64,000 nucleotides of DNA from Actinomycetota bacterium (GCA_009702045.1 WLIV01000016.1:17580-81579), one strand, 5' to 3'; numbered from the stretch's first letter, positions 35,734 to 44,872 are shown. Program-made: numbers and translations. The notes: a model not told the origin generated them from the letters alone.

Positions 35734-36576
35734 TCAGTCAGCTTCGCGCTGACGCTTCGTGGGTGCTTGCAAGCGGCCTGCCTCGAACGCTTCGAGCGTG
35801 AGTCGCCGCCACTTCGCAGTCACTTGGTCCTGTGTGCCGGGGCGCGACGCGACGGTGATGTGGAACACCACCCGCTCGTCGCCAATCGAGGCGACACCCG
35901 CCAGCCGAGGCGCGCCCAGGATCAGGTCGCCCATCTCCGGTAGTTCCGTCAGCGCCGTGCACAGCGCTTCGATCGCAGCTTCAGCGGTGGCCATCGGCAT
36001 TCGCCGCGACACCTCGACATCGAGGCGCGTGACGTTGGACTTCGACAGGTTGCCAACGCGGGCAACACCGCCGTGCGGTACGTACCACGCCGTGCCGAAG
36101 CCATCACGCAGCCGCACCGATCGCAACGTGATGCGCTCGACGGTGCCCGACGCCAAACCCAGGTCGACCTCGTCGCCGACGCCGTACTGATCCTCTGCCA
36201 GTACGAAGAGACCGGCGATCATGTCGCGCACCATGGTCTGGGCACCGAAGGCCACCGCACCACCGACGACGGTGGCCGTGGCGACAAAGGCGCCGATGTT
36301 GATTCCCACTTCACCGATGATGAAGATGGTCGCCACCGACCAGATGACACCGACCAGCGCACCGCGAAGCGCTGACGCGACCGCACCCTGACGGGCCTCA
36401 GCGCGGCCACGATCGCTGCCCGGGAGATCGAGTACCCGCTTCAACACACGCTTGATCACACGGCGGACGACGAACGTCAACACGACCGCGACAAGGATGC
36501 CTACTGCAACCCTTGTGGGCGTGAGGAGATGGAGCTTGGCGAGTCGTTGAACCCAGAGCGGCTGTGTGGCGAGCAC
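35734..36576 (-). CDS. MscS-family mechanosensitive channel
   Basis: A 280-residue small-conductance channel. Two or three N-terminal TM helices, then the pore-lining region GAFVATATVVGGAVAFGAQTMVRDMIAGLFVL (TM3), the beta domain (DQYGVGDEVDL, VERITLRSVRLRD) and an alpha/beta C-terminus. Releases solutes on hypo-osmotic shock. GTG 36576 has TATTCT 6 nt upstream on its strand. Confidence 0.88.
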   Translation of the reverse strand: MLATQPLWVQRLAKLHLLTPTRVAVGILVAVVLTFVVRRVIKRVLKRVLDLPGSDRGRAEARQGAVASALRGALVGVIWSVATIFIIGEVGINIGAFVATATVVGGAVAFGAQTMVRDMIAGLFVLAEDQYGVGDEVDLGLASGTVERITLRSVRLRDGFGTAWYVPHGGVARVGNLSKSNVTRLDVEVSRRMPMATAEAAIEALCTALTELPEMGDLILGAPRLAGVASIGDERVVFHITVASRPGTQDQVTAKWRRLTLEAFEAGRLQAPTKRQREAD

Positions 36577-36582
36577 CGCGAG

Positions 36583-36588
36583 AGAATA
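36583..36588 (-). promoter_or_regulatory. -10 box of the mscS-type gene
   Basis: TATTCT on the minus strand ends 6 nt before GTG 36576; leaderless arrangement. Confidence 0.5.
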
Positions 36589-36641
36589 CCGCGCTCGCCA
36601 TCAGCGTGAAGGGCCGACCCCCGCACTGGTGGGCGGGCGGC

Positions 36642-36647
36642 TAGCCT
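36642..36647 (+). promoter_or_regulatory. -10 box of first LCP gene
   Basis: TAGCCT ends 10 nt before ATG 36658; no Shine-Dalgarno. Confidence 0.4.
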
Positions 36648-36657
36648 TGCAGCCGCC

Positions 36658-37929
36658 ATGCGGACGTTCCCCACCGATCCGTCGCAGCCAGATGAATCGT
36701 CATACCGGCCGCGCCACACCCCAGCTCAATTCGCCGTCCTCGCGTTGAACGTCTTGGTCGTAGTTGCATGTCTCGGCGGTGCCGTTGCGCTGCTCTACGG
36801 CAAGAACGAACTCGATGGTCGGCTGCAGACCGCAAAGGTGCAGGTGCAGGTCACCACCGCTAGCACCGCACCGGGTTCCACCGCCCCTGGCGACACCACC
36901 GGGCCGACGGGGCCGCCCGAAACGTTCCCGGTGGCCGACCCGGCAGCACAGAACTTCCTCATCACCGGCTCGGATGCGAACGCGTGCAACGACCCGAACT
37001 CACCGTGGGCGGGCGCCACCGTCGGTCGCGACGCGTTCGGTAGCCGCAGCGACACGATCATGGTGATGCGTGTCGACCCCACCACGCGCGCCGCCGCAGT
37101 GCTGTCGTTTCCCCGCGACTTGTGGGTGAAGATCCCCGGCCACGGCAAGAACAAGATCAACTCGGCGTACGTCAAGGACGACTACACGCTGCTCGCGAAC
37201 ACCATCTACAACAACTTCGGCATCAAGATCGATCACTATGTCCAGGTCGACTTCTGCGCCTTCAAACGCATCGTCGACGCCGTGGGCGGCGTGGGCGTTC
37301 CGTTCGCGACGCCAGTCGTCGACAAGAACATCGGTCTCAACATTGCAACAGCCGGCTGCCACACGTTCAGTGGCGATGAGGCATTGGCCTACGTGCGGTC
37401 GCGGCACCTCAAGTCGATCGACGCCAATGGTCAGACCCACGAGGATGGATTTGCCGATCTCGCTCGCATCTCCCGTCAGCAGGACTTCCTGCGACGAGTA
37501 CTGCGCAAGGCACTGGACAAGGGCTTGTTCGACGCCAAGGTCGCCCGCGGACTGCTCACCACACTGCAGAGCGACATCGTCACCGAACAAGGTTTCACTG
37601 TCGACGACATGCTGAAGTTTGCCGGCGTGATGCACGACGTTGCCCCCGAGAGCATCCACACCTACCAAGTCGATTCGACGGGCAAGATGCAAGGGCAGTA
37701 CGCCGTGCAGGTCTACGTACAGAGCAAAGCGATGACCGCAATCCTTGCCATCTTCCAGGGTTCGGCAACGCTCATCGGCGCGCCGGAGCAAGCAGCGCCC
37801 ACCAGCAGCACCGTCGACGGTGGGCTCCAGGTGACGACGACGACTGCCGCCCCTGCACCCGGTGTCACGCAGCCGGCCGACAACACCGTGGGGCAGATCG
37901 TCCCCGACAAGAACATCGTCTGCAGCTAA
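36658..37929 (+). CDS. LytR-CpsA-Psr (LCP) family cell-wall ligase, copy 1
   Basis: A 423-residue membrane-anchored protein. One TM helix near residues 23-45, a Thr/Pro linker, then the LCP domain (about 95-330) with GSRSDTIMVMRVD, LSFPRDLWVKIPG, KINSAY and EALAYVRSRH, which bind the polyprenyl-pyrophosphate substrate with Arg and Asp residues. LCP enzymes attach glycopolymers to peptidoglycan or proteins outside the cell. It is followed 67 bp later by a close paralogue in the same orientation. Confidence 0.88.
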   Translation: MRTFPTDPSQPDESSYRPRHTPAQFAVLALNVLVVVACLGGAVALLYGKNELDGRLQTAKVQVQVTTASTAPGSTAPGDTTGPTGPPETFPVADPAAQNFLITGSDANACNDPNSPWAGATVGRDAFGSRSDTIMVMRVDPTTRAAAVLSFPRDLWVKIPGHGKNKINSAYVKDDYTLLANTIYNNFGIKIDHYVQVDFCAFKRIVDAVGGVGVPFATPVVDKNIGLNIATAGCHTFSGDEALAYVRSRHLKSIDANGQTHEDGFADLARISRQQDFLRRVLRKALDKGLFDAKVARGLLTTLQSDIVTEQGFTVDDMLKFAGVMHDVAPESIHTYQVDSTGKMQGQYAVQVYVQSKAMTAILAIFQGSATLIGAPEQAAPTSSTVDGGLQVTTTTAAPAPGVTQPADNTVGQIVPDKNIVCS

Positions 37930-37981
37930 CTGCGCGACGGTCCTCGGCCGCTCCCGACTCCAGCCTGAGCAGGCTGCCCGG

Positions 37982-37987
37982 TAACCT
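37982..37987 (+). promoter_or_regulatory. -10 box of second LCP gene
   Basis: TAACCT ends 9 nt before ATG 37997, so the second copy may have its own promoter. Confidence 0.4.
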
Positions 37988-37996
37988 ACTGCAGCC

Positions 37997-39268
37997 ATGG
38001 AACCGACCCCAGCCGAGCCAAAGCGCACGCCGCGGCACACCACCAGCCAGCGGGTAGTACTGACGCTCAACATCGTCGTCGTGCTCGCCTGTCTCGTCGG
38101 CGCCGCAGCGCTCATCTACGGCAAGGATCAGCTCGACGGCAGGTTGCAGACCGACAAAGTCGCCGTGCAAACCACGGTGCAGACAGTGCCAGCCACGCAG
38201 GTCAGCACTGACGACACCGGCAACGCCACCACAAGCCAGGCACCCGACGCCACATTCCCTCCCGCCGACCCAGCCGCCCAGAACTTCCTGATCACTGGCT
38301 CTGATGCGAACGCCTGCGTCGAACCCAACTCGCCGTGGGCAGGTGCCGCCGACCCCTCCCGGGCCAACATCGGCAGCCGCAGCGACACGATCATGGTGAT
38401 GCGCGTCGACCCCAGCACACACGCCGCAGCAATCCTGTCGTTCCCCCGCGACCTGTGGGTGAAGATTCCAGGTAAGGGCAAGAACCGCATCAACGCCGCT
38501 TACGTCAAGGACGACTACACGCTGCTGCAGCAGACCTTGTACGACAACTTCGGTGTCGTCATCGATCATTACATCCAGGTCGACTTCTGCGCGTTCAAGC
38601 GCATCGTCGACGGCGTGGGTGGCGTGGCCGTACCGTTCGACCACCCGATCGTCGACCGCAACGTCGGCATCGATGTCGCACCTGCTGCAGGCGAGACGCT
38701 TCCGTTCTGCCACACGTTCAGCGGCGACGAAGCCCTCGCCTACGCACGCTCACGTCACCTCAAGTGGGTCGACACGAACGGCAAGGTGCACGAGGACCGT
38801 GCTGCCGACTTCGGTCGCATCTCGCGCCAGCAGGATTTCCTGCGGAGAGTGCTGAAGACGGCATTGAAGAAGGGTCTGTTCGATCCCGCTGTGGCGCGAG
38901 CCCTCATCGCGTCGCTACAGAACGACATCGTCACCGAGCAAGGCTTCACGGTCGACGACATGCTGCGCTTCGCCGGCGTCATGCGCGATGTCGCCCCCGA
39001 CACGATCCGCACCTATCAGGTGGACAGTGTCGGCTCCACACAGGGAGGCAGCTCCGTGCGCTTGCCGCAGATCGCAGGCAAGAACATGAAGGCGATTCTT
39101 GCGATCTTCCAGGGCAAGGCTCCACTGGCCGGCGCTCCCGACCAAGTGTTCGACACCACTACGACCGGACCTGGCACGACCGGACCTGGCAGCACCACCA
39201 CGATCGCGGGCACACCGCTGGAGAACGGCGTCGGCGACATCCTGCCGCCGAAGAACGTCGACTGCTGA
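37997..39268 (+). CDS. LCP family cell-wall ligase, copy 2
   Basis: A 423-residue paralogue of the upstream protein, the same length and alignable almost throughout, including GSRSDTIMVMRVD, SFPRDLWVKIPG, KNRINAAY and ALAYARSRH. Differences concentrate in the linker and in a short insertion before CHTFSGDEALAY. Near its 3' end a 15-bp unit, acgaccggacctggc, is repeated in tandem at 39161-39190 (Thr-Thr-Gly-Pro-Gly twice). The TGA abuts the stop of the convergent VWA gene in a TGATCA palindrome. Confidence 0.88.
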   Translation: MEPTPAEPKRTPRHTTSQRVVLTLNIVVVLACLVGAAALIYGKDQLDGRLQTDKVAVQTTVQTVPATQVSTDDTGNATTSQAPDATFPPADPAAQNFLITGSDANACVEPNSPWAGAADPSRANIGSRSDTIMVMRVDPSTHAAAILSFPRDLWVKIPGKGKNRINAAYVKDDYTLLQQTLYDNFGVVIDHYIQVDFCAFKRIVDGVGGVAVPFDHPIVDRNVGIDVAPAAGETLPFCHTFSGDEALAYARSRHLKWVDTNGKVHEDRAADFGRISRQQDFLRRVLKTALKKGLFDPAVARALIASLQNDIVTEQGFTVDDMLRFAGVMRDVAPDTIRTYQVDSVGSTQGGSSVRLPQIAGKNMKAILAIFQGKAPLAGAPDQVFDTTTTGPGTTGPGSTTTIAGTPLENGVGDILPPKNVDC

Positions 39269-40159
39269 TCACGCTCGTTCGAGCGCTCGCGACACCACCT
39301 CGGCCACCGCCGACGGACCCGACACGGTCAGACACCTGGCACCGCACCGGGTGGCGAACGCGAACGCCTCGGCGCAGTCCTCTTCCGGGGCAATGATCAC
39401 CAACTCGTCGAGCGCCTGTGCTGCGACCATCGGGTCGCCGTCGACCGTGGAGCGACAATCGCTCAACAGCACCGCAACCTTGCGCCCAGCATGGCTACGT
39501 GCCAGTTGTTCGCCAGCGGCACGCAAGGCCGAGGCAAGATCCGTCGTGCCGAAACCGCGCAGCGACAGGATGTCGGTGACGACGGCGTCACCAGGTTTCG
39601 GCGTGAGTTGGCTCTTGGCGACCACCACGTCCTTGCCGAACGCAAGCACGCTGTAGTCGGTCGGCGACCGAGTGGCCACAGCCGCAGCAGCGAGCGCTGC
39701 AGTGGCAAGCGGGCGCCCACCCATTGAACCGCTGCGGTCCAACATCAGACACATCGCAGTGGACGGGCGCACCCACCCGCGGATGCGGAGTCGATCGGCG
39801 TCGATCGCGCCGGCACGACCCTCGATGATGGCGTCGATGCTGGCGTCGATGTCGAGGTCGCCGCCGTCGGGTCGATACGGCAGCGCCCGTAGACGGCCGA
39901 TACCCCGCGAGCGCGTCGGCCCGCGCTGGGCGATGTCGAAGAACAACCTGCCGGCCAACTGCCGAGCGAGTGTCCGCAACCGTTCATCGGTAGCGCCCAC
40001 CAGGTCGGCCAACAGCGCGAGCGTCCCGTCAGGATCCGCTGCCATTGCCCCCGACAACTCGTCTTCGTCCAGTTCCCCCACCTCGGGTGAGATCTGCTCG
40101 AAGCCCGGGTGCTGCGCCAACTCGCGCCGCGAAGTACTTCGTCGCTTCGCTCTGGCCAC
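39269..40159 (-). CDS. VWA-domain protein (CoxE-like partner of MoxR)
   Basis: A 296-residue protein: an N-terminal helical region (about 1-125) and a von Willebrand A domain with an intact MIDAS motif DRSGSMGG near residue 140 and GTTDLASAL later. Such proteins act with MoxR AAA+ ATPases as metal-insertion or assembly chaperones. The moxR gene is 44 bp upstream. The GTG start at 40159 has no clear ribosome site, so the true start is uncertain. Confidence 0.8.
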   Translation of the reverse strand: MARAKRRSTSRRELAQHPGFEQISPEVGELDEDELSGAMAADPDGTLALLADLVGATDERLRTLARQLAGRLFFDIAQRGPTRSRGIGRLRALPYRPDGGDLDIDASIDAIIEGRAGAIDADRLRIRGWVRPSTAMCLMLDRSGSMGGRPLATAALAAAAVATRSPTDYSVLAFGKDVVVAKSQLTPKPGDAVVTDILSLRGFGTTDLASALRAAGEQLARSHAGRKVAVLLSDCRSTVDGDPMVAAQALDELVIIAPEEDCAEAFAFATRCGARCLTVSGPSAVAEVVSRALERA

Positions 40160-40203
40160 CTCCGCATCGGCATCGTTGCCCTCCTTGGCCCGCGGCGGCG
40201 ACG

Positions 40204-41139
40204 TCAGCGAACGGGAGTCGCCCCCGTCGGGGCGTTCTCTTTTCCCGACGCGTCATCGGGTTCCGAGACGTCACTGTCGACGAACACTTGCTGCCACAGC
40301 TCACGCACGATGTCCTCGGCCGTGCGCGCACAACCCTCGCGAAGGCGCAGCCGACCGCTCAACGCCACGAGTCCGGCATCGAGGCCCACACCGCGATGAT
40401 GCGCCGGCAACCCGCGCATCTCGCCGAGCGTGCGGGCCACAGCGGCGGTATCGATCGCGCCGCGCACGGACGAACCGATGCGCACATCGGGATGGGTGCG
40501 ACTGCGACGCACGACCTCCACGACGTTGGTCAGCCAACCGTCGTGAAGCTCTGCGCCGGGCAGCGCCGCGCGCACGATCGCCACCTCATCGGGTGCGTCC
40601 TGGTAGTCGACCGCCAGGCGGCACACTCGGTCGTATACGGCGCTGCTGATCCGTGCCGTGCCGATCGCGTCGAATGGGTTCATCGCTGCCACGAGACGAA
40701 AACCGGATGCTGCCGCTACCCGACCCAGACGGGGAACATGCAACTCGCGTTCGCTCATCACCGTGATGAGCACGTTCAACGTCTCCTCAGGGATGCGGTT
40801 GATCTCCTCGATGTACAACAACGAACCGTCGCGCATGGCCGTGACCAGCGCGCCGTCCTCGAACACCGCAGGGTCGTAGCCATCGGTGAGTACACGGGCC
40901 GGATCGAAGTGGCCGACCAGACGCGCCGGGGTCAACTCGGCGTTGCCTTCGACGAACTCGAACCCCAGACCGAGTTCATCAGCGACGGCACGCAACAGCG
41001 TGCTCTTGCCCGTCCCTGGTGGGCCTTCCAGCAGCACGTGCCGGTTGGCAGCGAGTGCGGCGACGACGAGTTCGATCTCGCGGGCGCGCCCCACCACCCT
41101 GCCCAGCACGCGCTGGACGAGGGCAGCGGCGGCGCTCAT
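40204..41139 (-). CDS. MoxR-family AAA+ ATPase
   Basis: A 311-residue ATPase with Walker A GPPGTGKST (near residue 40), Walker B-like LLYIEEINR (Glu replaces the usual Asp, seen in several MoxR-like proteins), and a sensor region MNPFDAIG. Located 10 bp after the alcohol dehydrogenase gene and before the VWA gene, so the three are probably one operon. Likely a chaperone for cofactor assembly; the client may be the dehydrogenase (inference). Confidence 0.88.
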   Translation of the reverse strand: MSAAAALVQRVLGRVVGRAREIELVVAALAANRHVLLEGPPGTGKSTLLRAVADELGLGFEFVEGNAELTPARLVGHFDPARVLTDGYDPAVFEDGALVTAMRDGSLLYIEEINRIPEETLNVLITVMSERELHVPRLGRVAAASGFRLVAAMNPFDAIGTARISSAVYDRVCRLAVDYQDAPDEVAIVRAALPGAELHDGWLTNVVEVVRRSRTHPDVRIGSSVRGAIDTAAVARTLGEMRGLPAHHRGVGLDAGLVALSGRLRLREGCARTAEDIVRELWQQVFVDSDVSEPDDASGKENAPTGATPVR

Positions 41140-41149
41140 CGGTGACGAA

Positions 41150-42271
41150 TCAGTGCTCGTAGATGAGCACGCCGCGGATGTTCTTGCCGGCGTACATATC
41201 GGCGTAGCCCTGGTTGATCCCTTCGAGCGGGTAGGTCGTGGTGACCATGCCGTCGAGGTCGAGCTGACCGCGGGTGTACAGCTCCATCAGCTTGGGGATG
41301 TCGTGGCGCGGGTTACCGCTGCCGAAGATGGAGCCGACGAGCGACTTCTCCAGCAGGGTGAGCAGCGATGCCGGGATGGCGATGCTCTGCTCGCTGGTGG
41401 GGTGGATGTTGGTGACGACGATCTTGCTGCGCTTGGCACCCAACCAGAACGCCTGACCGAGGGCCTCACTGCTGCCCACACCCATCGTCATGATCACCTT
41501 GTCGTAGCCACGGTTCCAGGTGACGGCTTCGAGCTGACCGAGGGCCTCCTCGATCGACGATGCAGTGTGTGTGGCACCGAAGTCCATCGCCTTCTCGCGC
41601 TTGAACTCGATCGGGTCGATGGCCGTGACGACGCTGGCACCGGCCAGCTTGGCGCCCTGCACGGCGCTGGCGCCGATGCCGCCGATGCCGACCACCGCGA
41701 CCATGTCGCCTGGCTGCACGTCGGCCGCGTAGACCGCGGAACCCCAGCCGGTGACTACTCCACAGCCGAGCAGGCAGGCCTTGTCGAGCGGCCACTCGGG
41801 GTTGATCTTCACGCAGCTGGCCTCGTTCACGACCGTGTGGTGCGAGAACGTGCCCAGGCCGCCCACGGCGAGGCGCAGATCCTGGCCCTTGGCATGGTGA
41901 CGGGAGGTGCCATCGGAGATCTGGTAACCGCTGATGCCGTTGAGATCGCACAGGTTGCTGTGCCCACTGGAGCACGACGGGCAGCGCCCGCAGGCCGGCA
42001 CGAATGCGAACACGACATGGTCGCCGGGGGCGACGGAGTACACGCCCGGGCCAACTTCCAGCACGATGCCCGCGCCCTCATGGCCACCGATGACCGGCGG
42101 CTCGGGCGTGACGCCTGCAAGGTCGCCGGTGACGATGTGCTCGTCGCTGTGGCACATACCGCTGGCCACCATCTTCACCAGCACTTCACCAGCCTTGGGC
42201 GGATCGAGCTCGATCTCCTCGATCACCCACGGAGTGTTGCGCTCCCAGAGAACTGCTGCCTTCGTCTTCAC
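41150..42271 (-). CDS. Zn-dependent alcohol dehydrogenase, NDMA/mycofactocin type
   Basis: A 373-residue medium-chain dehydrogenase. Catalytic zinc ligands: Cys40 in GMCHSDEH, His in GGHEGAG and Cys in LLGCGVV. Structural zinc: CGRCPSCSSGHSNLC. NAD-binding GIGGIGASAVQGAKLAGA. The sequence style, and its position divergent from mftA, point to the group whose tightly bound nicotinamide is recycled through mycofactocin (known for NDMA-dependent enzymes). GTG start with GGGGG about 8 nt upstream. Confidence 0.87.
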   Translation of the reverse strand: MKTKAAVLWERNTPWVIEEIELDPPKAGEVLVKMVASGMCHSDEHIVTGDLAGVTPEPPVIGGHEGAGIVLEVGPGVYSVAPGDHVVFAFVPACGRCPSCSSGHSNLCDLNGISGYQISDGTSRHHAKGQDLRLAVGGLGTFSHHTVVNEASCVKINPEWPLDKACLLGCGVVTGWGSAVYAADVQPGDMVAVVGIGGIGASAVQGAKLAGASVVTAIDPIEFKREKAMDFGATHTASSIEEALGQLEAVTWNRGYDKVIMTMGVGSSEALGQAFWLGAKRSKIVVTNIHPTSEQSIAIPASLLTLLEKSLVGSIFGSGNPRHDIPKLMELYTRGQLDLDGMVTTTYPLEGINQGYADMYAGKNIRGVLIYEH

Positions 42272-42537
42272 CGGTGTACCCCCACGGGATGTCGTGACTG
42301 TCGTGTCGAAATCGTGTCGACCGCGCGCAGGTTACCCGTCGGTCACCACCCGAGTCGCACCGTGGGGACCTCCTTCACCCGGCTACATCCTTCCAGTCGC
42401 CATTCATGTCGCGGGACCCACCGCAGGATTGCGGTCACACCCGCGACGCGAGGGGGAATCGGCGCGGCGAACTCGGCTGGATTGGCATCGCACTCGCGCT
42501 CTACAAAATCCAAGTGCGGCCCGCTAGTCTCGGCGGA
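42272..42537. promoter_or_regulatory. Divergent promoter region of adh and mftA
   Basis: No gene is seen in these 266 bp. They carry a TAGTCT box for mftA at 42525-42530 and a run of gtcgtgactgtcgtgtcg near 42291-42308 close to the adh start. A shared regulator (for instance MftR) may bind here, but no perfect palindrome stands out. Confidence 0.4.
42525..42530 (+). promoter_or_regulatory. -10 box of mftA
   Basis: TAGTCT ends 7 nt before ATG 42538 with no ribosome site. Confidence 0.5.
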
Positions 42538-42639
42538 ATGGAGAACGAGATCGTCGACACCACCGCCGAGTCCATCGAGATAGAGGAAGAGCTGTTGGTG
42601 GAGGAAATCTCTATCGACGGCATGTGCGGTGTCTACTGA
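42538..42639 (+). CDS. mftA: Mycofactocin precursor peptide MftA
   Basis: A 33-residue acidic peptide ending EEISIDGMCGVY. The IDGMCGVY end is the hallmark of MftA: MftC decarboxylates and cross-links the final Val-Tyr, which becomes the redox core of mycofactocin. It is followed by mftB, which starts 11 bp before its stop, so expression is coupled. The acidic leader is the usual recognition region for MftB. Confidence 0.95.
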   Translation: MENEIVDTTAESIEIEEELLVEEISIDGMCGVY

Positions 42640-42934
42640 GCTGAGCGCTCACCCGCTGCCCGACGACCTGCTCACCCGGTCGCTCGAGCTGCATCCGCAG
42701 GTCGCGCTGCGCCCTGAACCGTTCGGCGCGCTGGCCTACCACTACGGCAACCGTCGCCTGGTGTTCCTGAAGCACCCCGACATGGTCAAGGTCGCTCGCG
42801 AGCTCGCCAACCACGCAACTCTCGCCGACACCCTGGCGGCATGTGCGGTCGACCGCACTCGTTGGCCGTCGTTCTCGAAGGCCTTCGCCTCACTCCAACA
42901 CTCCGACGTCGTTCGGGAAAGGGTCGCTCCGTGA
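42629..42934 (+). CDS. mftB: Mycofactocin peptide chaperone MftB
   Basis: A 101-residue PqqD-like (RRE-fold) protein that binds the MftA leader and hands it to MftC. Recognisable segments: LHPQVALRPEPFGALAYHYGNRRLVFL and the C-terminal helix pair. GTG start inside the 3' end of mftA; its TGA overlaps the mftC GTG by 4 bp. Confidence 0.93.
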   Translation: MSTELSAHPLPDDLLTRSLELHPQVALRPEPFGALAYHYGNRRLVFLKHPDMVKVARELANHATLADTLAACAVDRTRWPSFSKAFASLQHSDVVRERVAP

Positions 42935-44073
42935 GCGTCGAATCTCTCGTCAGCCAGTTGAAGACCGGGCTCGACGCCCCGATCTGTCTCACGTGGGAAC
43001 TCACCTACGCGTGCAACCTGCAGTGCGTGCACTGCCTCTCATCGTCCGGTCAGCGCGATGAGCGCGAGCTCAGCACCGCCGAGGCCAAGGGAGTGCTCGA
43101 CCAACTCCGCGACCTACAGGTCTTCTACATCAACATCGGTGGTGGCGAACCGATGGTGCGCCGCGACTTCTTCGAGATCGTCGAGCACTCGATCGGCAAC
43201 GGCATCGGCGTGAAGTTCTCCACCAACGGTGCGTTCATCGATGCTGAGAAGGCCCGCCGCCTCGCCTCGATGGACTACCTCGACATCCAGATCAGCCTCG
43301 ACGGTGTCGATGCCGCCACCAACGACGCCGTCCGCGGCATCGGCAGCTACGACATGGCGCGACGGGCGATGGACAACCTCGCCGCGGCCAACTTCGGACC
43401 GTTCAAGATCAGCGTCGTCGCCACTCGCCACAACGTGCCGCAGCTCGACCGCTTCAAGGAGCTAGCCGACTCATATGGCGCGCAGCTGCGACTGACCCGC
43501 CTGCGCCCCAGCGGCCGCGGCGTCGATACGTGGGACGATCTACACCCGACCAACGCCCAGCAACGCGAGATTTACCACTGGCTGATGGCCAACGGCGAGA
43601 ACGTGCTCACGGGCGATTCGTTCTTCCACCTCAACGCACTCGGTGATTCGCTGCCCGGCCTCAACATGTGCGGTGCAGGGCGAGTGGTGTGTCTCGTCGA
43701 TCCCGTCGGCGATGTGTACGCGTGCCCGTTCGTGATCCATGGCGATTTCAAGGCTGGCAATGTGCGCGACGAGGGCGGATTCGCGAAGGTGTGGCGCGAG
43801 TCCGATCTGTTCCGCGAGCTGCGCGAACCACAGTCGGCTGGCGCCTGCGCGAGTTGCGGTGCGTTCGATGCCTGCCAAGGCGGGTGTATGGCCGCCAAGT
43901 TCTTCACCGGATTGCCGCTCGACGGCCCCGACCCGGAGTGCGTGGCCGGCGACGGCGAGGTGGCACTCGCCGAACTGGGCGCTCAGTCAGCGTCGACCCC
44001 GGTGAGTGTCAGCTTCAAGCCGCGCCCCACCCCCGACCACACCAAGCCCGCCCGCACCCCCGTCCCCGCGTAA
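42931..44073 (+). CDS. mftC: Mycofactocin radical SAM maturase MftC
   Basis: A 380-residue radical SAM/SPASM enzyme that decarboxylates the MftA C-terminal Tyr and then cross-links it to Val. The SAM cluster motif CNLQCVHC has Cys28, Cys32 and Cys35. IGGGEPM is the GGE motif. The SPASM domain near the C-terminus has CACPF, CGAFDAC and GGC Cys clusters. GTG start overlaps the mftB stop (GTGA). The usual next genes mftD, mftE and mftF are not found downstream. Confidence 0.95.
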   Translation: MSVESLVSQLKTGLDAPICLTWELTYACNLQCVHCLSSSGQRDERELSTAEAKGVLDQLRDLQVFYINIGGGEPMVRRDFFEIVEHSIGNGIGVKFSTNGAFIDAEKARRLASMDYLDIQISLDGVDAATNDAVRGIGSYDMARRAMDNLAAANFGPFKISVVATRHNVPQLDRFKELADSYGAQLRLTRLRPSGRGVDTWDDLHPTNAQQREIYHWLMANGENVLTGDSFFHLNALGDSLPGLNMCGAGRVVCLVDPVGDVYACPFVIHGDFKAGNVRDEGGFAKVWRESDLFRELREPQSAGACASCGAFDACQGGCMAAKFFTGLPLDGPDPECVAGDGEVALAELGAQSASTPVSVSFKPRPTPDHTKPARTPVPA

Positions 44074-44090
44074 TCGCCGCCGGTTTCTGG

Positions 44091-44166
44091 GAAGAAGTTG
44101 TCCCAAGTCGGCTTCTGCGAAGGATGAGTCCCGGTTTCCGGGGGACCACGGCTTCCCAGAACGTGC
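44091..44166. repeat. Palindromic intergenic element A
   Basis: Just after mftC, ttctgggaag near 44095 is inverted as cttcccagaa at 44152-44161, and gtcccggtttccgggggac in the middle is itself nearly palindromic. The sequence is related, partly in reverse orientation, to element B at 46925-46988 (shared tgggac....cttcccagaaacc). REP-like or a small mobile element remnant. Confidence 0.6.
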
Positions 44167-44278
44167 AGCGAGCGGGGCGCGCAACACCGCAGAGGGGCCC
44201 AAGGGGACACAGTTCCGCAGCGGCACACGCTCTAAGGTGGCCCACACCGCCATGGGCCGCGTACGGAAAGGGGGCGGG

Positions 44279-44866
44279 ATGATCTGGCTGTTCCTGCTGC
44301 CTGCCTACGCGCTCGGCACGTTCCCGAGTGCGGTGATGATCGCCCGCGGCAAGGGTGTCGACATCACCAAAGTCGGCTCTGGCAACCCCGGCGCATCGAA
44401 CATTTCGCGTACATTCGGTAAGCCGTGGGGTGTGCTCGTCTTCGTGCTCGATGGGTTGAAGGGCATGATTCCGGCGGCGGTCGGCATCTGGTTGATCGAC
44501 GACCGGCCGGTCGCCTACGGCATGGTCGTCGCCGCCATCCTGGGCCACATGTTCCCACTCACCCGTCGGCTTCGTGGCGGCAAAGGTGTGGCCACCATGG
44601 CCGGTGCGGCCTTCGTGCTGCAGCCCATCGTGGCGCCGCTCCTCGCCGTGCTCTGGTACACCTCGTTGAAGGTCTCCAAGAAGGCATCCGTCGCCTCGAT
44701 CGTCGTGATGGTCGGACTGCCCGTCGGCACGGCCCTCAAGGGCGCCCCCGGTTGGGAGATCGCGACGCTCGCGGCGATCAACGCCCTGGTGATGGTGCGC
44801 CACACCGAGAACATCAAGCGGCTCCTCGACGGAACCGAGCTGTCGGCGAAGCGACCGAACTCGTAG
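44279..44866 (+). CDS. plsY: Acyl-phosphate glycerol-3-phosphate acyltransferase
   Basis: Transfers acyl from acyl-phosphate to glycerol-3-phosphate, the first step of phospholipid synthesis, in the membrane. The 195-residue product has five to six TM helices and the three PlsY motifs: GTFPSAVMIARGKGVDI, GSGNPGASNISR, and GHMFPLTRRLRGGKGVAT. AAAGGGGGCGGG just before ATG 44279 is a strong ribosome site. It lies inside the mycofactocin block, which is unusual. Confidence 0.93.
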   Translation: MIWLFLLPAYALGTFPSAVMIARGKGVDITKVGSGNPGASNISRTFGKPWGVLVFVLDGLKGMIPAAVGIWLIDDRPVAYGMVVAAILGHMFPLTRRLRGGKGVATMAGAAFVLQPIVAPLLAVLWYTSLKVSKKASVASIVVMVGLPVGTALKGAPGWEIATLAAINALVMVRHTENIKRLLDGTELSAKRPNS

Positions 44867-44872
44867 CCCGGA

